A stretch of DNA of 64,000 nt from Deltaproteobacteria bacterium IMCC39146 (GTDB lineage: Bacteria; Desulfobacterota; Desulfuromonadia; Desulfuromonadales; BM103): assembly GCA_030005635.1 (NCBI GenBank), contig JARUHP010000013.1, positions 39,296-103,295 of the forward strand, written 5' to 3'. A program made the translations under genes and the position numbers. Positions 35,995 to 46,754 of the stretch are shown piece after piece. The stretch's first letter is position 1, and every line of letters starts with the position of its first letter. Below the pieces are notes generated by a model that saw only the letters and a program-made list of their open reading frames with translations, was not told where the DNA came from and did not search any database.

Positions 35995-36162
35995 GCTAGT
36001 GTCACGTGCGATTAATTCTTATCTTCATATTCCGGTGCTTTTGGCCCCTGACTGCGTTACGGTGCCTCAGCTTAAGCCGCACTAGGCTTGTGTCACCGCG
36101 CCTTGCCAGGAACCATAATCACTCGCAATTTGTGCGGCGAACTAACCGCAAGGGACACTAGC
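35995..36162. mobile_element. 168-bp inverted-repeat element (MITE candidate)
   Basis: GCTAGTGTCACGTGCGATTA (from 35995) and the reverse complement of 36142-36162 agree at 17 of 21 positions. The interior has no reading frame. It directly abuts a copy of the 158-bp MITE, and together with repeat B accounts for most of the 510-bp gap after the LysR gene. Confidence 0.6.
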
Positions 36163-36290
36163 AGCCTGTCAGACTATCAGGGTTGAAGAGAAGATTTAGC
36201 CGTTTGAGAACAGCTTTTGGCTCATTTGAGAGTAATAGCCGTAGCTATATTGGTCGAAAAGGGGCTGAATTATGAGCCAAAAAGCCAAAT
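36163..36290 (+). mobile_element. 158-bp MITE-like element, copy 2 (right end degenerate)
   Basis: It starts AGCCTGTCAGACTATC and holds GAACAGCTTTTGGCTCATTT, AATAGCCGTAGCTAT and GGTCGAAAAGGGGCTGAA. The right terminal repeat is not recognisable. Confidence 0.7.
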
Positions 36291-36317
36291 TCTCTCTAGC
36301 ACTGCAATGTAAGAAAA

Positions 36318-36384
36318 GGCCACCAAGAATTGAACCTTGGTGGTCTTCATTTTGCGCATTAAACAGCGTCCTGAATACCTCTAT
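36318..36384 (+). repeat. Hairpin-tail dispersed repeat, copy B (shortened tail)
   Basis: GGCCACCAAG ... CTTGGTGGTC hairpin, then GCGTCCTGAATACCTCTAT; the tail is lost after CTAT. Confidence 0.75.
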
Positions 36385-36489
36385 GCTTTATATGTTTCGC
36401 GATTTAATTTGCACTGCAACCATTAAATGATACGCTCGCATTATAGGAGTCTATACAGTCAACCCACAACACCATTAAAGGAGCCACCC

Positions 36490-36801
36490 ATGAAATTCAA
36501 CACACTTGCTTTCTGCTTTGTCCTGTTGGTCTTTTCGTTTACTTCTGTAAGTGCTAGCGACGACATTGGCCAGTCGGTTTACACCAAGAGTTGTGCAGCC
36601 TGTCACGCTTCTGGTGTCATGGGAGCACCGAAAGTAGGCGACAAGGTTGCATGGTCCTCTCTGATAACTGAAGGGGTTGACACCCTGGCCCATAACTCCA
36701 TCAAGGGCAAAGGAAAGATGCCACCTAAGGGAGGCAACATGAAACTAACCGACGATGAGGTGAAAGCTGCGGTAGCGTACATGATGGAGATGAGTAAGTA
36801 G
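36490..36801 (+). CDS. Cytochrome c5-like periplasmic cytochrome
   Basis: 103 residues. A signal peptide (TLAFCFVLLVFSFTSVSAS) precedes SCAACH (haem Cys35, Cys38, His39). GKGKMPPKGG supplies the likely axial methionine. VKAAVAYMME is the conserved C-terminal helix of class I cytochromes. This is a soluble one-electron carrier. AAAGGAG precedes ATG at 36490, which is preferred over ATG at 36427 because it begins the signal peptide. Confidence 0.9.
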   Translation: MKFNTLAFCFVLLVFSFTSVSASDDIGQSVYTKSCAACHASGVMGAPKVGDKVAWSSLITEGVDTLAHNSIKGKGKMPPKGGNMKLTDDEVKAAVAYMMEMSK

Positions 36802-36866
36802 AGTTTTGGCATCCTAATGGATAAAAAGGGTGGGGGGGCATTTTACGATCTCCCCTACAAGAAAAT

Positions 36867-36950
36867 GGCCACTCGGAATTGATCCAAGTGGCCATCGTTT
36901 TATAGATTAAAGAGCTTCCTGGAAGAAGCCATTTTCTTCTCAGCAGTCGT
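36867..36950 (+). repeat. Hairpin-tail dispersed repeat, copy C
   Basis: GGCCACTCGG/CCAAGTGGCC hairpin, then GATTAAAGAGCTTCCTGGA, AGAAGCCATTTTCTTCTC and AGTCGTC. It ends 5 bp from the stop of the minus-strand kinase gene and may terminate it. Confidence 0.75.
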
Positions 36951-36955
36951 CCTTT

Positions 36956-38734
36956 TCAAGAAGGTAACCCCGGCAGGGTAAAGAAGAATGTTGCACCCTC
37001 GCCAGGGACAGCCTCAGCCCAGATTTCTTCACCATGGCTTTGGATGATGCGCTGGACGGTGGTGAGGCCAATGCCGAAGCCGGGAATTTTGTAGGCGTTT
37101 GAGAGCCGCTGGAAGGGGCGGAAGAGCTGCCCCTTTTCCGTCATGTCGAACCCGATACCATTGTCAGAGATGGCAAAGACCTGTCGGCCGTCCTGCTGAT
37201 TAGCCTTTAGCGCGATGTAGGCTACCGCCTTCCCCTTGGTATATTTGCAGGCGTTACCGAAAAGGTTTTCCAGAACCACGCGCAGCAGGTGGGCATCTCC
37301 GCTGACGCGGAGTCCTGGGGTGATGGTGAAGTGGATTATCCGATCGGGTTCAGCCAGTGCGAGGTCAGCTCCGATCTGCTTGGCCATGGAACTCAGGTCG
37401 ATCTCTTCGAATTGAATATCCTGCTGGGAGATGTGGGACAGGGTCAACATCGCAGTGATGAGGGCATCCATGCTTTGGCAGGCCGTGAGGATCGACCGAT
37501 GACAGTATTTAACTTCTTCACTCAGGTGGTCTCCATCAAAGTTCTGAAGGATTCCGCCGGCCAGGGAGATGCGTGCCAAGTAAGAGCGTAGGTCGTGGGA
37601 GAGGGTATAGCTGAAGGCTTCGAGTTCACTGTTGGCCTCCTGCAAAGATTTTTCTCGTTCTTCAAGTTGTTGGGCCATCGCGTCGAACGTCTCGGCAAAA
37701 TTTCCCAACTCACCCCCTGAAACCTGATTGGACACCCTAAAGTCGAGGTCGCCACTGGCCAACCGTTGCGAGGCGCGTTTCAGCACCGCGATCCGGTCCA
37801 CAATTGAGCGTTTGCCGATTATGAACGCTACCACGAATGCAAATAAAACAAAGAGCAGAAGCGTTAACACATTGGTTGCCAGCGCGATGTACGACTTCGC
37901 CAGAACCTCCTTCTTCGAGATCCCGGCCCTTACATATAAGTAGGGCTTCTCTTCACCCGGTAGCATCAATTTGCGATAGGTTGTAATGCGATCATCGCCA
38001 TCCCTGCGTAAAAACTCAAAAGTATCTTTGTCAGGGCCTTTTTCCATCATTTTCAATGTGTCTGGGGGTATGGGGATCCCAATGAGTTTGCCAGGGTCTT
38101 TCCCCCTGTTTACAATAATACCGTTATGGTCGACGAAAACATAGTTTGCATCGTAAGATAGCTGAGCAAATTCAAGAATAGTATTCATGACATCAAGATC
38201 AAAAGAGACAATAATTACACCGCTGAACTCATTACGATTCAGCAGAGGATATGCCATGTGAATCGTAGGTTTTTCAGTCGCTTTGCCAATTACAAACTCA
38301 CCGGAAGAAAACAACTTTGATTGTTGAGCACTCTTAAAATAGCGCCGATCAATTACGAGATCTAATTGATTTACTGGCATTGCAGAGGCCCAGACATAGC
38401 CGGCAGCGTCAGCAATTAGTATGTTTAGGTATTGTGGACTTTGTTTTTGGATGTCGGCAAGAATGGCTTCAACTTTACCAACCTCAAGGTCCTTAACCTC
38501 AGGGAGCCCTGCCAATAAAGTACACAACAGTTTAGCTTCGTTTGTAAGAATCTCCATCTTTGCGGCCAGATTGTCAGCTAGCATTTGAGACTCAATATCG
38601 GCCTGTTGATAGTCATAAGAACGTTCCTTCAGCCCTGAATAAACGATGATTCCCAAAGCCGGAAGTGTCAGCAGAACGGCCAACACAATCAGCTGAGCCC
38701 TTATCGACAAGTTTGAAAATTTGGTGATGTCCAA
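36956..38734 (-). CDS. Sensor histidine kinase with periplasmic Cache and HAMP domains
   Basis: 592 residues. One membrane helix (LIVLAVLLTLPALGIIVYSG) leads into a periplasmic double-Cache sensor (about 40-285). A second helix (NVLTLLLFVLFAFVVAFIIG) and a HAMP domain (LASGDLDFRVSN) follow. The HisKA box is FSYTLSHDLRSYLA, and the ATPase shows NLFGNACKYTKG, DNGIGFD and GFGIGLTTVQRI. Architecture is that of a phytochrome-like/Cache kinase responding to small extracellular ligands. No response regulator is adjacent, so it is an orphan kinase. Confidence 0.92.
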   Translation of the reverse strand: MDITKFSNLSIRAQLIVLAVLLTLPALGIIVYSGLKERSYDYQQADIESQMLADNLAAKMEILTNEAKLLCTLLAGLPEVKDLEVGKVEAILADIQKQSPQYLNILIADAAGYVWASAMPVNQLDLVIDRRYFKSAQQSKLFSSGEFVIGKATEKPTIHMAYPLLNRNEFSGVIIVSFDLDVMNTILEFAQLSYDANYVFVDHNGIIVNRGKDPGKLIGIPIPPDTLKMMEKGPDKDTFEFLRRDGDDRITTYRKLMLPGEEKPYLYVRAGISKKEVLAKSYIALATNVLTLLLFVLFAFVVAFIIGKRSIVDRIAVLKRASQRLASGDLDFRVSNQVSGGELGNFAETFDAMAQQLEEREKSLQEANSELEAFSYTLSHDLRSYLARISLAGGILQNFDGDHLSEEVKYCHRSILTACQSMDALITAMLTLSHISQQDIQFEEIDLSSMAKQIGADLALAEPDRIIHFTITPGLRVSGDAHLLRVVLENLFGNACKYTKGKAVAYIALKANQQDGRQVFAISDNGIGFDMTEKGQLFRPFQRLSNAYKIPGFGIGLTTVQRIIQSHGEEIWAEAVPGEGATFFFTLPGLPS

Positions 38735-39153
38735 TTAACTTGCTCCTTCGTAAATCTCCAATAAATGGGCCGTCTAAAACTTGATTAAAAACATAAAATC
38801 GCTGGTCAACATGATGCCGACAACAGACGTTCTGTCGTTTTTTAAAATTTTCTGCTTACCTGCTGTTCATTTTCCATTCCCATGAAAAAAGAAAATAAGT
38901 CGCCACTAATCTACTCTAGTCTGACGATCTGGTCAAAGTTTCCTCCTCTAAATACTTTCATATTATTTTGCAACCTCTAGATTTACCAAAAAGCAAAATT
39001 CTTACTGATCCTGGCTTGTGAGAAGGTGTCATGGGTCGACTCTTCAGTGTTCCCATATGACTATGCCCTAGTGATAGCTAGAGGTAGGTATTGATTTTTC
39101 AATTTTTAAGAGATATGGATGCGTAGGTACTGTCGCTATAATTAACTCCTAGC
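38735..39153. other. Intergenic A/T-rich stretch, no gene seen
   Basis: This segment upstream of the kinase gene is A/T rich with scattered stops in all frames. I see no hairpin terminator or repeat family member before the MITE at 39154. It may hold the kinase promoter. Confidence 0.6.
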
Positions 39154-39311
39154 AGCCTGTCGGACTATCTAGGCTGAAGCGAAAGTTTGATCGTTTGAGA
39201 ACAGATTTTGGCTTTTTTGACAATAATAGCCGTAGCTATTGGTCGAAAAAGAGCTGAGATATGGTCCTAAAAGGCGGAATTGCAGCCAGTTCATGGATAG
39301 TTCGACAGCTT
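39154..39311 (+). mobile_element. 158-bp MITE-like element, copy 3
   Basis: AGCCTGTCGGACTATC (39154-39169) and the near reverse complement GATAGTTCGACAGCTT (39296-39311) bound an element of the same length as copy 1. The interior holds GAACAGATTTTGGCTTTTTT and AATAGCCGTAGCTATTGG. The following 250 bp up to the DddL gene are A/T rich with no gene. Confidence 0.8.
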
Positions 39312-39565
39312 GTTAGGCGACATTGATAGATATTTGTGGCGGGAAGGGGCTCTTGTTGAGTCTTACTAAAAGACAAGAGAGAAAGTTCCCATTTATTTAG
39401 CTCGAAATGCGGAAACTTTCCATTTGTTTAACAGTCTTTTGGCCAAAACAATAAATGGAAACATGTAGCAACCATTTGAAATTCTGATATTTCAATTTTG
39501 CAACTTTTTGAGTTTCTACAGTAAGAATTCTTATTTTCTATATATTATCGCGTATTACGATTTGT

Positions 39566-40264
39566 TCATGATGTGAAGGTTGACTTCTGCCTTTGTCGAC
39601 TGAATGCCATTTTTGGGTTAATCAATATTTCCGGTGAACCAACCCAGGCATAAGCGAGGAGAGAAGGTTCTTGGTCACTGGTTGTTATTCGATGAGAATG
39701 ATCTGGTGGGTTGAGAATCATGGAACCGGGAGCATAGACTCCAACATGATTTTCTGAAATGGATCCGCTCAAGCAGAAATAAGATTCAGTTATATCTTGA
39801 TGACTATGGGTCGGATAGGTTGTTCCCGGAGCAAACAACACAAGTCCAAGGACCAGTGTTTCTGAAATAATTGGACCTTTGGGGCCCATAATTTCAGTGA
39901 AAGCATACTTTTGGCTCAACCTTTGCGGCACCTTTTCGTAACCGAACTCCCAATGGAGTTGGTAGCGAATGCGTTCAATCGCTCGAGTAAGTGAGGCCGT
40001 TGAATACGACAGTCCAATGTCAAGAGCCCTAGACAAATTCGCGCAGACAGGTTTTTCCGATGTTTGAACCTGTCTTAAGGGTGGGTCTTGAATGATCAGC
40101 CGCGATAATCGATGACGAACTTCTTTTTGATGTGAACGAATATGCGAGCTTCCACCGGCAGAGCTGAAACGATAGAGATTATAGAATTCCCGTAGCAAAT
40201 AATACCAGTCAGGGAAATGTCTCAGGCGTGAGGGCAGGGCCGTATTATCTAAAAGGTTAGCCAT
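39566..40264 (-). CDS. dddL: DddL-like DMSP lyase (cupin)
   Basis: 232 residues, the usual DddL length. The N-terminal half carries FPDWYYLLREFYNLYRFSSA and KPVCANLSRALDIG. The cupin has TTYPTHSHQDITESYFCLSG (His153, His155, Glu160, Tyr162) and NPPDHSHRITT (His189/191), then EPSLLAYAWVG. DddL enzymes cleave dimethylsulfoniopropionate to dimethyl sulphide and acrylate. It is mostly known from marine Rhodobacterales, so finding it here suggests transfer. It stands alone, 50 bp from an IS30. Identification is from recalled motif patterns, not a search. Confidence 0.75.
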   Translation of the reverse strand: MANLLDNTALPSRLRHFPDWYYLLREFYNLYRFSSAGGSSHIRSHQKEVRHRLSRLIIQDPPLRQVQTSEKPVCANLSRALDIGLSYSTASLTRAIERIRYQLHWEFGYEKVPQRLSQKYAFTEIMGPKGPIISETLVLGLVLFAPGTTYPTHSHQDITESYFCLSGSISENHVGVYAPGSMILNPPDHSHRITTSDQEPSLLAYAWVGSPEILINPKMAFSRQRQKSTFTS

Positions 40265-40313
40265 CGATCCACTTTCTCAATTATGGTGAAAAAGGTTCAG
40301 CTTATAAAAGGGC

Positions 40314-41355
40314 GGTTTCAAGTTCGAAGTGTAACAGGGTTTAAGATCCGCCCATAATATTCTTTGAAATCAAAGTCCGGCAAGAATATTTCCGCCGGGC
40401 ACTTCCAGCCAAGGCTCATCCTCGGCCTAGTGTTAAGCTTCAAGGCAACCTGGTCAAGTGCCTCCTGAGAGTAAACAGACAGGTCAGTTCCTTTTGGTAG
40501 GTACTGGCGCAGCAACCCGTTGGTGTTCTCGTTGATGCCGCGTTGCCAAGGGCTATGCGGGTCGGCAAAGTAGACCTCGATTCCCGTGTTCTCTACCAAT
40601 CTCTCGTGACAGACCATCTCCTTGCCCTGATCGTAGGTCATGCTCAACCGCCTTTGTGCATCAATCCGGTTGAGAACAAAGCTGAACCCTTTCTCAGCGG
40701 CCTCAGCGCTGGCATTATCGACTTTCGCCAAGATTACGAACAAACAGCTTCGTTCAACCAGTGTCCCGACCGCTGAGGCGTTGCGCGCCCCTTTGATGAG
40801 GTCTCCCTGCCAATGCCCCGGAACCAGTCGTTCTTCGACTTCGGGAGGTCGTTCATGGATGCTGACCAAGTTCGGAATGCTGCCACGTCGATCTTCACCG
40901 CGGCTGCGCGGCCGACGCTTTTTGCGAGATTGCCGCAGCAAGGCAATGACCTCCTTGCGCAACTCGCCGCGCGGCATCGCATAGATCGCCGTGTAGATGG
41001 GCTCATGACTGACCCGGAGCTGAGGCTCTTCAGGGTGCATACGTTTGAGTGTAGCAGAAACCTGCTCCGGTGAGTTGCCAGACTTCAAGAGCGCAACGAC
41101 TTCGTTCCAGAGCGTCTCTCCGAGAACCAGCCGCTTGTCTTTCCTCGGCTGACACTCTATTTGTCTGGCGCGTTGCTCAGCTCGTGGCTCACTGTACTCA
41201 CTGGTCGATGCAAAACACTGGCAATTGATCGCAACGAAAGCCCTTGCTCAAGCCCCACTTGTATCACCGCACGTTCCGTTCAGACCAAATGCACGTATGT
41301 CTTTTCCATAACAACACTTTAACTCCTCCAAGTGTTGCACTTCAACCTTGAGACC
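40314..41355 (-). mobile_element. IS30 family insertion sequence, inactive
   Basis: The terminal inverted repeats are GGTTTCAAGTTCGAAGTGTAAC (from 40314) and, on the other strand, GGTCTCAAGGTTGAAGTGCAAC (ending at 41355). Total length 1,042 bp is normal for IS30. GC content is above that of both flanks. No clear target duplication is visible, and an amylosucrase fragment begins immediately at the right end, so the element probably took part in a deletion or rearrangement. Confidence 0.85.
40318..41309 (-). pseudogene. IS30 transposase, broken by stops and a frameshift
   Basis: The C-terminal 256 residues are intact from 41088 down to 40318. They include SGNSPEQVSATLKRM, GHWQGDLIKGARNASAVGTLVERS (catalytic Asp), MTYDQGKEMVCHE (second Asp) and SPWQRGINENTNGLLRQY (Glu), the IS30 DDE set. 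The N terminus starts at about 41309 (MEKTYVHL), then meets an in-frame TGA and TAG, and the frame shifts before VVALLKSGNSPEQ. The HTH part reads LEQGLSLRSIASVLHRPVST. The transposase is therefore non-functional unless recoded. Confidence 0.85.
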
Positions 41356-41672
41356 AGCGTGCTTTAAAGCGGATGATTGCCGTAAAAAAAGAAATTAATG
41401 TCTTTGCCGACTTCAATAATCGTGAATTGATAGAAGTCGAGAATCCGCATGTTTTCATTTTTGGTCGCTACAATCTGCAAAAATCAAATGAACGGGTATT
41501 GGTGGTTGCCAACTTCAACAACAATCCGCAGCATCTCAGCCTGGAAAATTTGGGAAATTGGGCAGTACAATACCGACCGCTGGTTGACCTATATCGTGGT
41601 GAAAGTCCGGATATTTTTAAAAACAGTCTGGTGATCCCAGGATTCGGGTTTTACTGGCTTAGTGAGTTATAA
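41356..41672 (+). pseudogene. C-terminal fragment of amylosucrase-like glycoside hydrolase
   Basis: From the IS30 boundary the frame reads RALKRMIAVKKEINVFADFNNRELIEV, PHVFIFGRYN, ERVLVVANFNN and a final GFYWLSEL. This is the C-terminal region of GH13 amylosucrases. The catalytic barrel is absent and does not occur on the other side of the IS30. An ATG at 41373 could still be translated but would give only about 99 residues. Confidence 0.7.
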
Positions 41673-41860
41673 CTGGCAGAGGCCTTTGATTCTAGTGCCC
41701 AAAGTTTTATCTATTAAATATCGCTATGAATACTATGCATTTTTTCCTTACAGAGGTCGTGACTTATGAGACAGTAAACCCCAGAAAATATTATTTTATT
41801 TACCAGGGTGATTATTCGAGGGTGCGGTCTAAAAAGCCAGCCCTTACTAAGTCAAACAAA

Positions 41861-41995
41861 TCAATTGCCGATAAAAACCGCTGCAAAAAGAACAGCAATC
41901 AAAAATATTATTGCAGTGATAAGCACATAAAAATCAAAAAGTATGCGCATGAAATCCTGACGCCACTTAGTGGCTTTTTCGGTAAATTCGAGCAT
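41861..41995 (-). CDS. Small membrane protein (44 aa)
   Basis: ATG at 41995 (minus strand) follows AGGGAGTGT with good spacing. The product has an amphipathic start (EFTEKATKWRQDFMRILF) and one long hydrophobic helix (FYVLITAIIFLIAVLFAAVF), ending in IGN. This pattern and the ribosome-binding site make it more credible than the longer plus-strand frame over it. Function unknown. Confidence 0.5.
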   Translation of the reverse strand: MLEFTEKATKWRQDFMRILFDFYVLITAIIFLIAVLFAAVFIGN

Positions 41996-42071
41996 AGACA
42001 CTCCCTGAAAGTTGACGTGCTATAAACAAGATTAGCACTATAGAGGCATGATGCAATTCGAGATAAATTAC

Positions 42072-42160
42072 GGCAACCAAGGATTGAACCTTGGTGGCCG
42101 TAGTTTTGCCTTGCTAAATGTCTCTATCAATAAGAAGCGGCTTTTCGTCTCAAGTCGTCA
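42072..42160 (+). repeat. Hairpin-tail dispersed repeat, copy D
   Basis: GGCAACCAAGG/CCTTGGTGGCC hairpin, GTAGTTTTG, then CTATCAATAAGAAGCGGC, TTTTCGTCTC and AAGTCGTCATTTAT. The middle TTCCTGAATACC block is missing. Confidence 0.8.
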
Positions 42161-42206
42161 TTTATAGGATTGAAGGATTCTACCGACTCTCCGCTTGCCT
42201 CCAGAC

Positions 42207-43193
42207 TCAGTTGGCGCCTTCCCCGACCGGGATGAGTAGGATCGTCGGCCCATCGCCTAGGTAGGTGTCGTCAATCGATTGTAGCTTGTTCACCTTTATA
42301 AGGGAGTGCAGCGAGTCGACATACTTCTGGCCGCGCTCGGAGTACTTAATCAACGTCTTTGCAAGCTCCCATCCGGTCACCTTGGTGTCTGCCTTGCGAA
42401 GCTCGGCCCGCCGTACCCGAAAAGCCCTGTAGGCTTGGTGCGTGTTCAGGTTGTGCATGTAGGCTATAACCGACTGTAGCGGCGTCTCGTAAGAGGCAAT
42501 CTTGTAGTTGCCAAGTTCGGAGCGCTGCTGCAACGGCATGACGCCCTTGCCATTCCAAGTCCACAGACCAAACAGTGCATTACCCGCGGCGGCGAATCGG
42601 GAGGTTCCCCAACCACTCTCTTCAGCGGCTTGGGCTAGCACAAGAGACGGTGGCAGGGTATCGACACGACGGAGCAACTTGTCGTGCAGTGAGTGATCGG
42701 TAAAATCGGCTTTCCTCGCAATCACTTTGTAAGCAGCTGCTATTTCTTGCAAGAAAGTCTGGTCGTTGGAACTGACCGGAGTGCCTGCGCGCAGCTTTTT
42801 GATGATCAATAAGAGCCGATTCCTGTCCGCCTGAATGAGCTCATTAGAGTGTAGAGCCAGTGGGCCTATGAGCCGGAAGAAGATCCGCTTCTTGGTCACC
42901 ACATCGAGCTCTTTGGCGGTCTTATCACGCCAGCGAGGAGGGATTTTGGTGATGTACAATCTGGGCAATTCGCGAACACCAGCCTGCCACGCCTCCTGCG
43001 TGTAGTTGAGTTCGTTGATGAGTTGCTCGAGCTGCGATCCAGAGCTGAACTTGATTTGCTTGACCGGACGGTCCGTGGCGACCCTGGGAGCAGGGGTCGC
43101 CGTCTGCTCAGTGCTGTCACATGCAGCTTGGGTTCCGAACAGACTGATCATTGCGATTATTGATACTGACATTCGCACCATAGCCGCAAACAT
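42207..43193 (-). CDS. Bax-like peptidoglycan glucosaminidase
   Basis: 328 residues with a signal sequence (SIIAMISLFGTQAAC; the Cys could be a lipobox cysteine). The core LPPSLVLAQAAEESGWGTSRFAAAG contains the catalytic Glu of the glucosaminidase fold, followed by NALFGLWTWNGKG, YETPLQSVIAYMHNLNTHQAYRAFR and a final conserved Tyr-Val-Asp (KYVDSLHSLI). E. coli Bax is the model. It is periplasmic or outer-membrane attached and remodels the cell wall. It appears monocistronic. Confidence 0.9.
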   Translation of the reverse strand: MFAAMVRMSVSIIAMISLFGTQAACDSTEQTATPAPRVATDRPVKQIKFSSGSQLEQLINELNYTQEAWQAGVRELPRLYITKIPPRWRDKTAKELDVVTKKRIFFRLIGPLALHSNELIQADRNRLLLIIKKLRAGTPVSSNDQTFLQEIAAAYKVIARKADFTDHSLHDKLLRRVDTLPPSLVLAQAAEESGWGTSRFAAAGNALFGLWTWNGKGVMPLQQRSELGNYKIASYETPLQSVIAYMHNLNTHQAYRAFRVRRAELRKADTKVTGWELAKTLIKYSERGQKYVDSLHSLIKVNKLQSIDDTYLGDGPTILLIPVGEGAN

Positions 43194-43534
43194 AGAGTGA
43201 TCCTCATTTATATCGGATTGATTGTGAGATATGAGATACGGAGTCTAATTTCATGCTCGGGCCCTGCGCTCTGCATAGAGAGAATAGTCATTGTTTTTCT
43301 TTAAGCCTCTAAGTTGATCTTTCCCGACAACAACCCAACCATTTGTCTACTTGAATTTTGCGACGCTGTCCAGGAAATGAAAAAGGTTCAAAGACTTCTT
43401 AGTCGTCAGGCAGACAGAACCATCTTTTAACTCAACATTTACTCTGAATGGCGTTGAAGATCTTACGTCAGATCAGATTTTTTACAAAACGGCAATTATA
43501 GACACAAAACCAGTCTACATGACCAAACAGAAAA
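43194..43534. other. Intergenic, no gene seen
   Basis: A/T-rich leader region of the Bax-like gene. All frames are interrupted, and I find no recognisable repeat before copy E at 43535. Confidence 0.55.
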
Positions 43535-43580
43535 GGCCACCCGTCACCAGGTGGCCATAGTTTTGTTTTCCTAAATGTCT
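43535..43580 (+). repeat. Hairpin-tail dispersed repeat, copy E (partial)
   Basis: GGCCACCCGT/CAGGTGGCC hairpin, then ATAGTTTTGTTTTCCTAAAT and GTCTGAC. The tail then gives way to an IS1182-like transposase remnant. Confidence 0.7.
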
Positions 43581-43676
43581 GACTTTGTCTCGAATGAAAT
43601 CAAAGTCAACAACTCTATCGATTTTGCGCAGTAGGTGCTCTTTGGGAACCAGTTCCTCGATGCAAACGAATTCCAT
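43572..43676 (-). pseudogene. IS1182-like transposase N-terminal remnant
   Basis: The minus strand from 43676 reads MEFVCIEELVPKEHLLRKID then RVVDFDFIRDKVRHLG, the diagnostic N terminus of IS1182 family transposases. It runs directly into repeat copy E after about 35 codons. No downstream transposase is present. Confidence 0.65.
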
Positions 43677-43744
43677 ACCAGTTGTTTGTTGTCATGTTCT
43701 CTTAACATACTGATGTTATACATTAATCGACTCTCTGAATAAAC

Positions 43745-43773
43745 AAAGTCCCCGCCAACTTGGCGAGGACTTT
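43745..43773 (-). terminator. Terminator downstream of katG
   Basis: AAAGTCC and GGACTTT enclose a GCCAA/TTGGC stem. On the minus strand the hairpin is followed by TTTGTTT, the right orientation for katG. A second hairpin (43787-43810, GGCCCAGCT/AGCTGGCC) with TTTTGTT points the other way. Confidence 0.75.
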
Positions 43774-43876
43774 ATCATCAGTCTGAGGCCCAGCTAAAAA
43801 CAGCTGGCCCTTTTGTTATCCTCCGATTACAGCTCAGAGTAGGCTTCAGAATCCCTCAAAAACGCTTTTGATTCGA

Positions 43877-46138
<2,262 letters not shown>

Positions 46139-46365
46139 CTAACAAATGTCTCGATAGGGTCTAATAGCAATGGGAGTCTCGAAGATTCGTTATAAATAAC
46201 AATTCATCATATATCTTTCAGAGTATTGGTAATAATTGTTGCAGCCGCTGGAATTAACGAATAACCTTAACCTTGTTATCTTTCTTATGATAACGCGCTT
46301 TTTATCTCTCGCAATTCAGGTAACAGCATTTATTGTGACGCCTGTCTGCCCTGTATGGAAAAAGA

Positions 46366-46632
46366 ATGAGTAAACAGAAGAAGTTAAAAAAGAAATCTGT
46401 TGCAAATAAGCCTCAATCTCAAAGTCGACCTGCTTCCAAAAACCAAGACAGCGTCTTTACGGAAGCCTGGGAGAACATGAGCGAGGACTTTGGCAAATTT
46501 ACGCCCGCTTTCCTGCAGAAAGGGCTCAAAGGCGGCAAGCGCAAAGTCTGGGTTATGGTTGCAGTGACCTTTGTTGAACTTGTGGTTCTTGGTGTGGTTG
46601 GTAAATTTATTTATGATTGGTTTGTTGAATAA
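46366..46632 (+). CDS. Small basic membrane-anchored protein
   Basis: 88 residues, not recognised. A Lys/Ser-rich N terminus (SKQKKLKKKSVANK), a middle segment EAWENMSEDFGKFTPAFLQKG and one C-terminal membrane helix (VWVMVAVTFVELVVLGVVGKFIY). It is predicted to be a tail-anchored inner-membrane protein. It is divergent from katG. After it, ACGTGGT and ACCACGT (46646-46730) form distant inverted arms. Confidence 0.6.
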   Translation: MSKQKKLKKKSVANKPQSQSRPASKNQDSVFTEAWENMSEDFGKFTPAFLQKGLKGGKRKVWVMVAVTFVELVVLGVVGKFIYDWFVE

Positions 46633-46754
46633 TGATACGAGGAACGTGGTACGAGGAAAACATCAGCTTTAAAAATTATTTTTCCTATGATTTCGGCTTG
46701 TTTTCTTTATGATTTAAACCACGTCCCGCGTACCGATCTTTTAAGGAGGGTTTT

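Noticed and set aside
41726..42025. 99-codon plus-strand frame of basic composition
   Set aside because: The minus strand encodes a small membrane protein with a good Shine-Dalgarno, and this frame has none.
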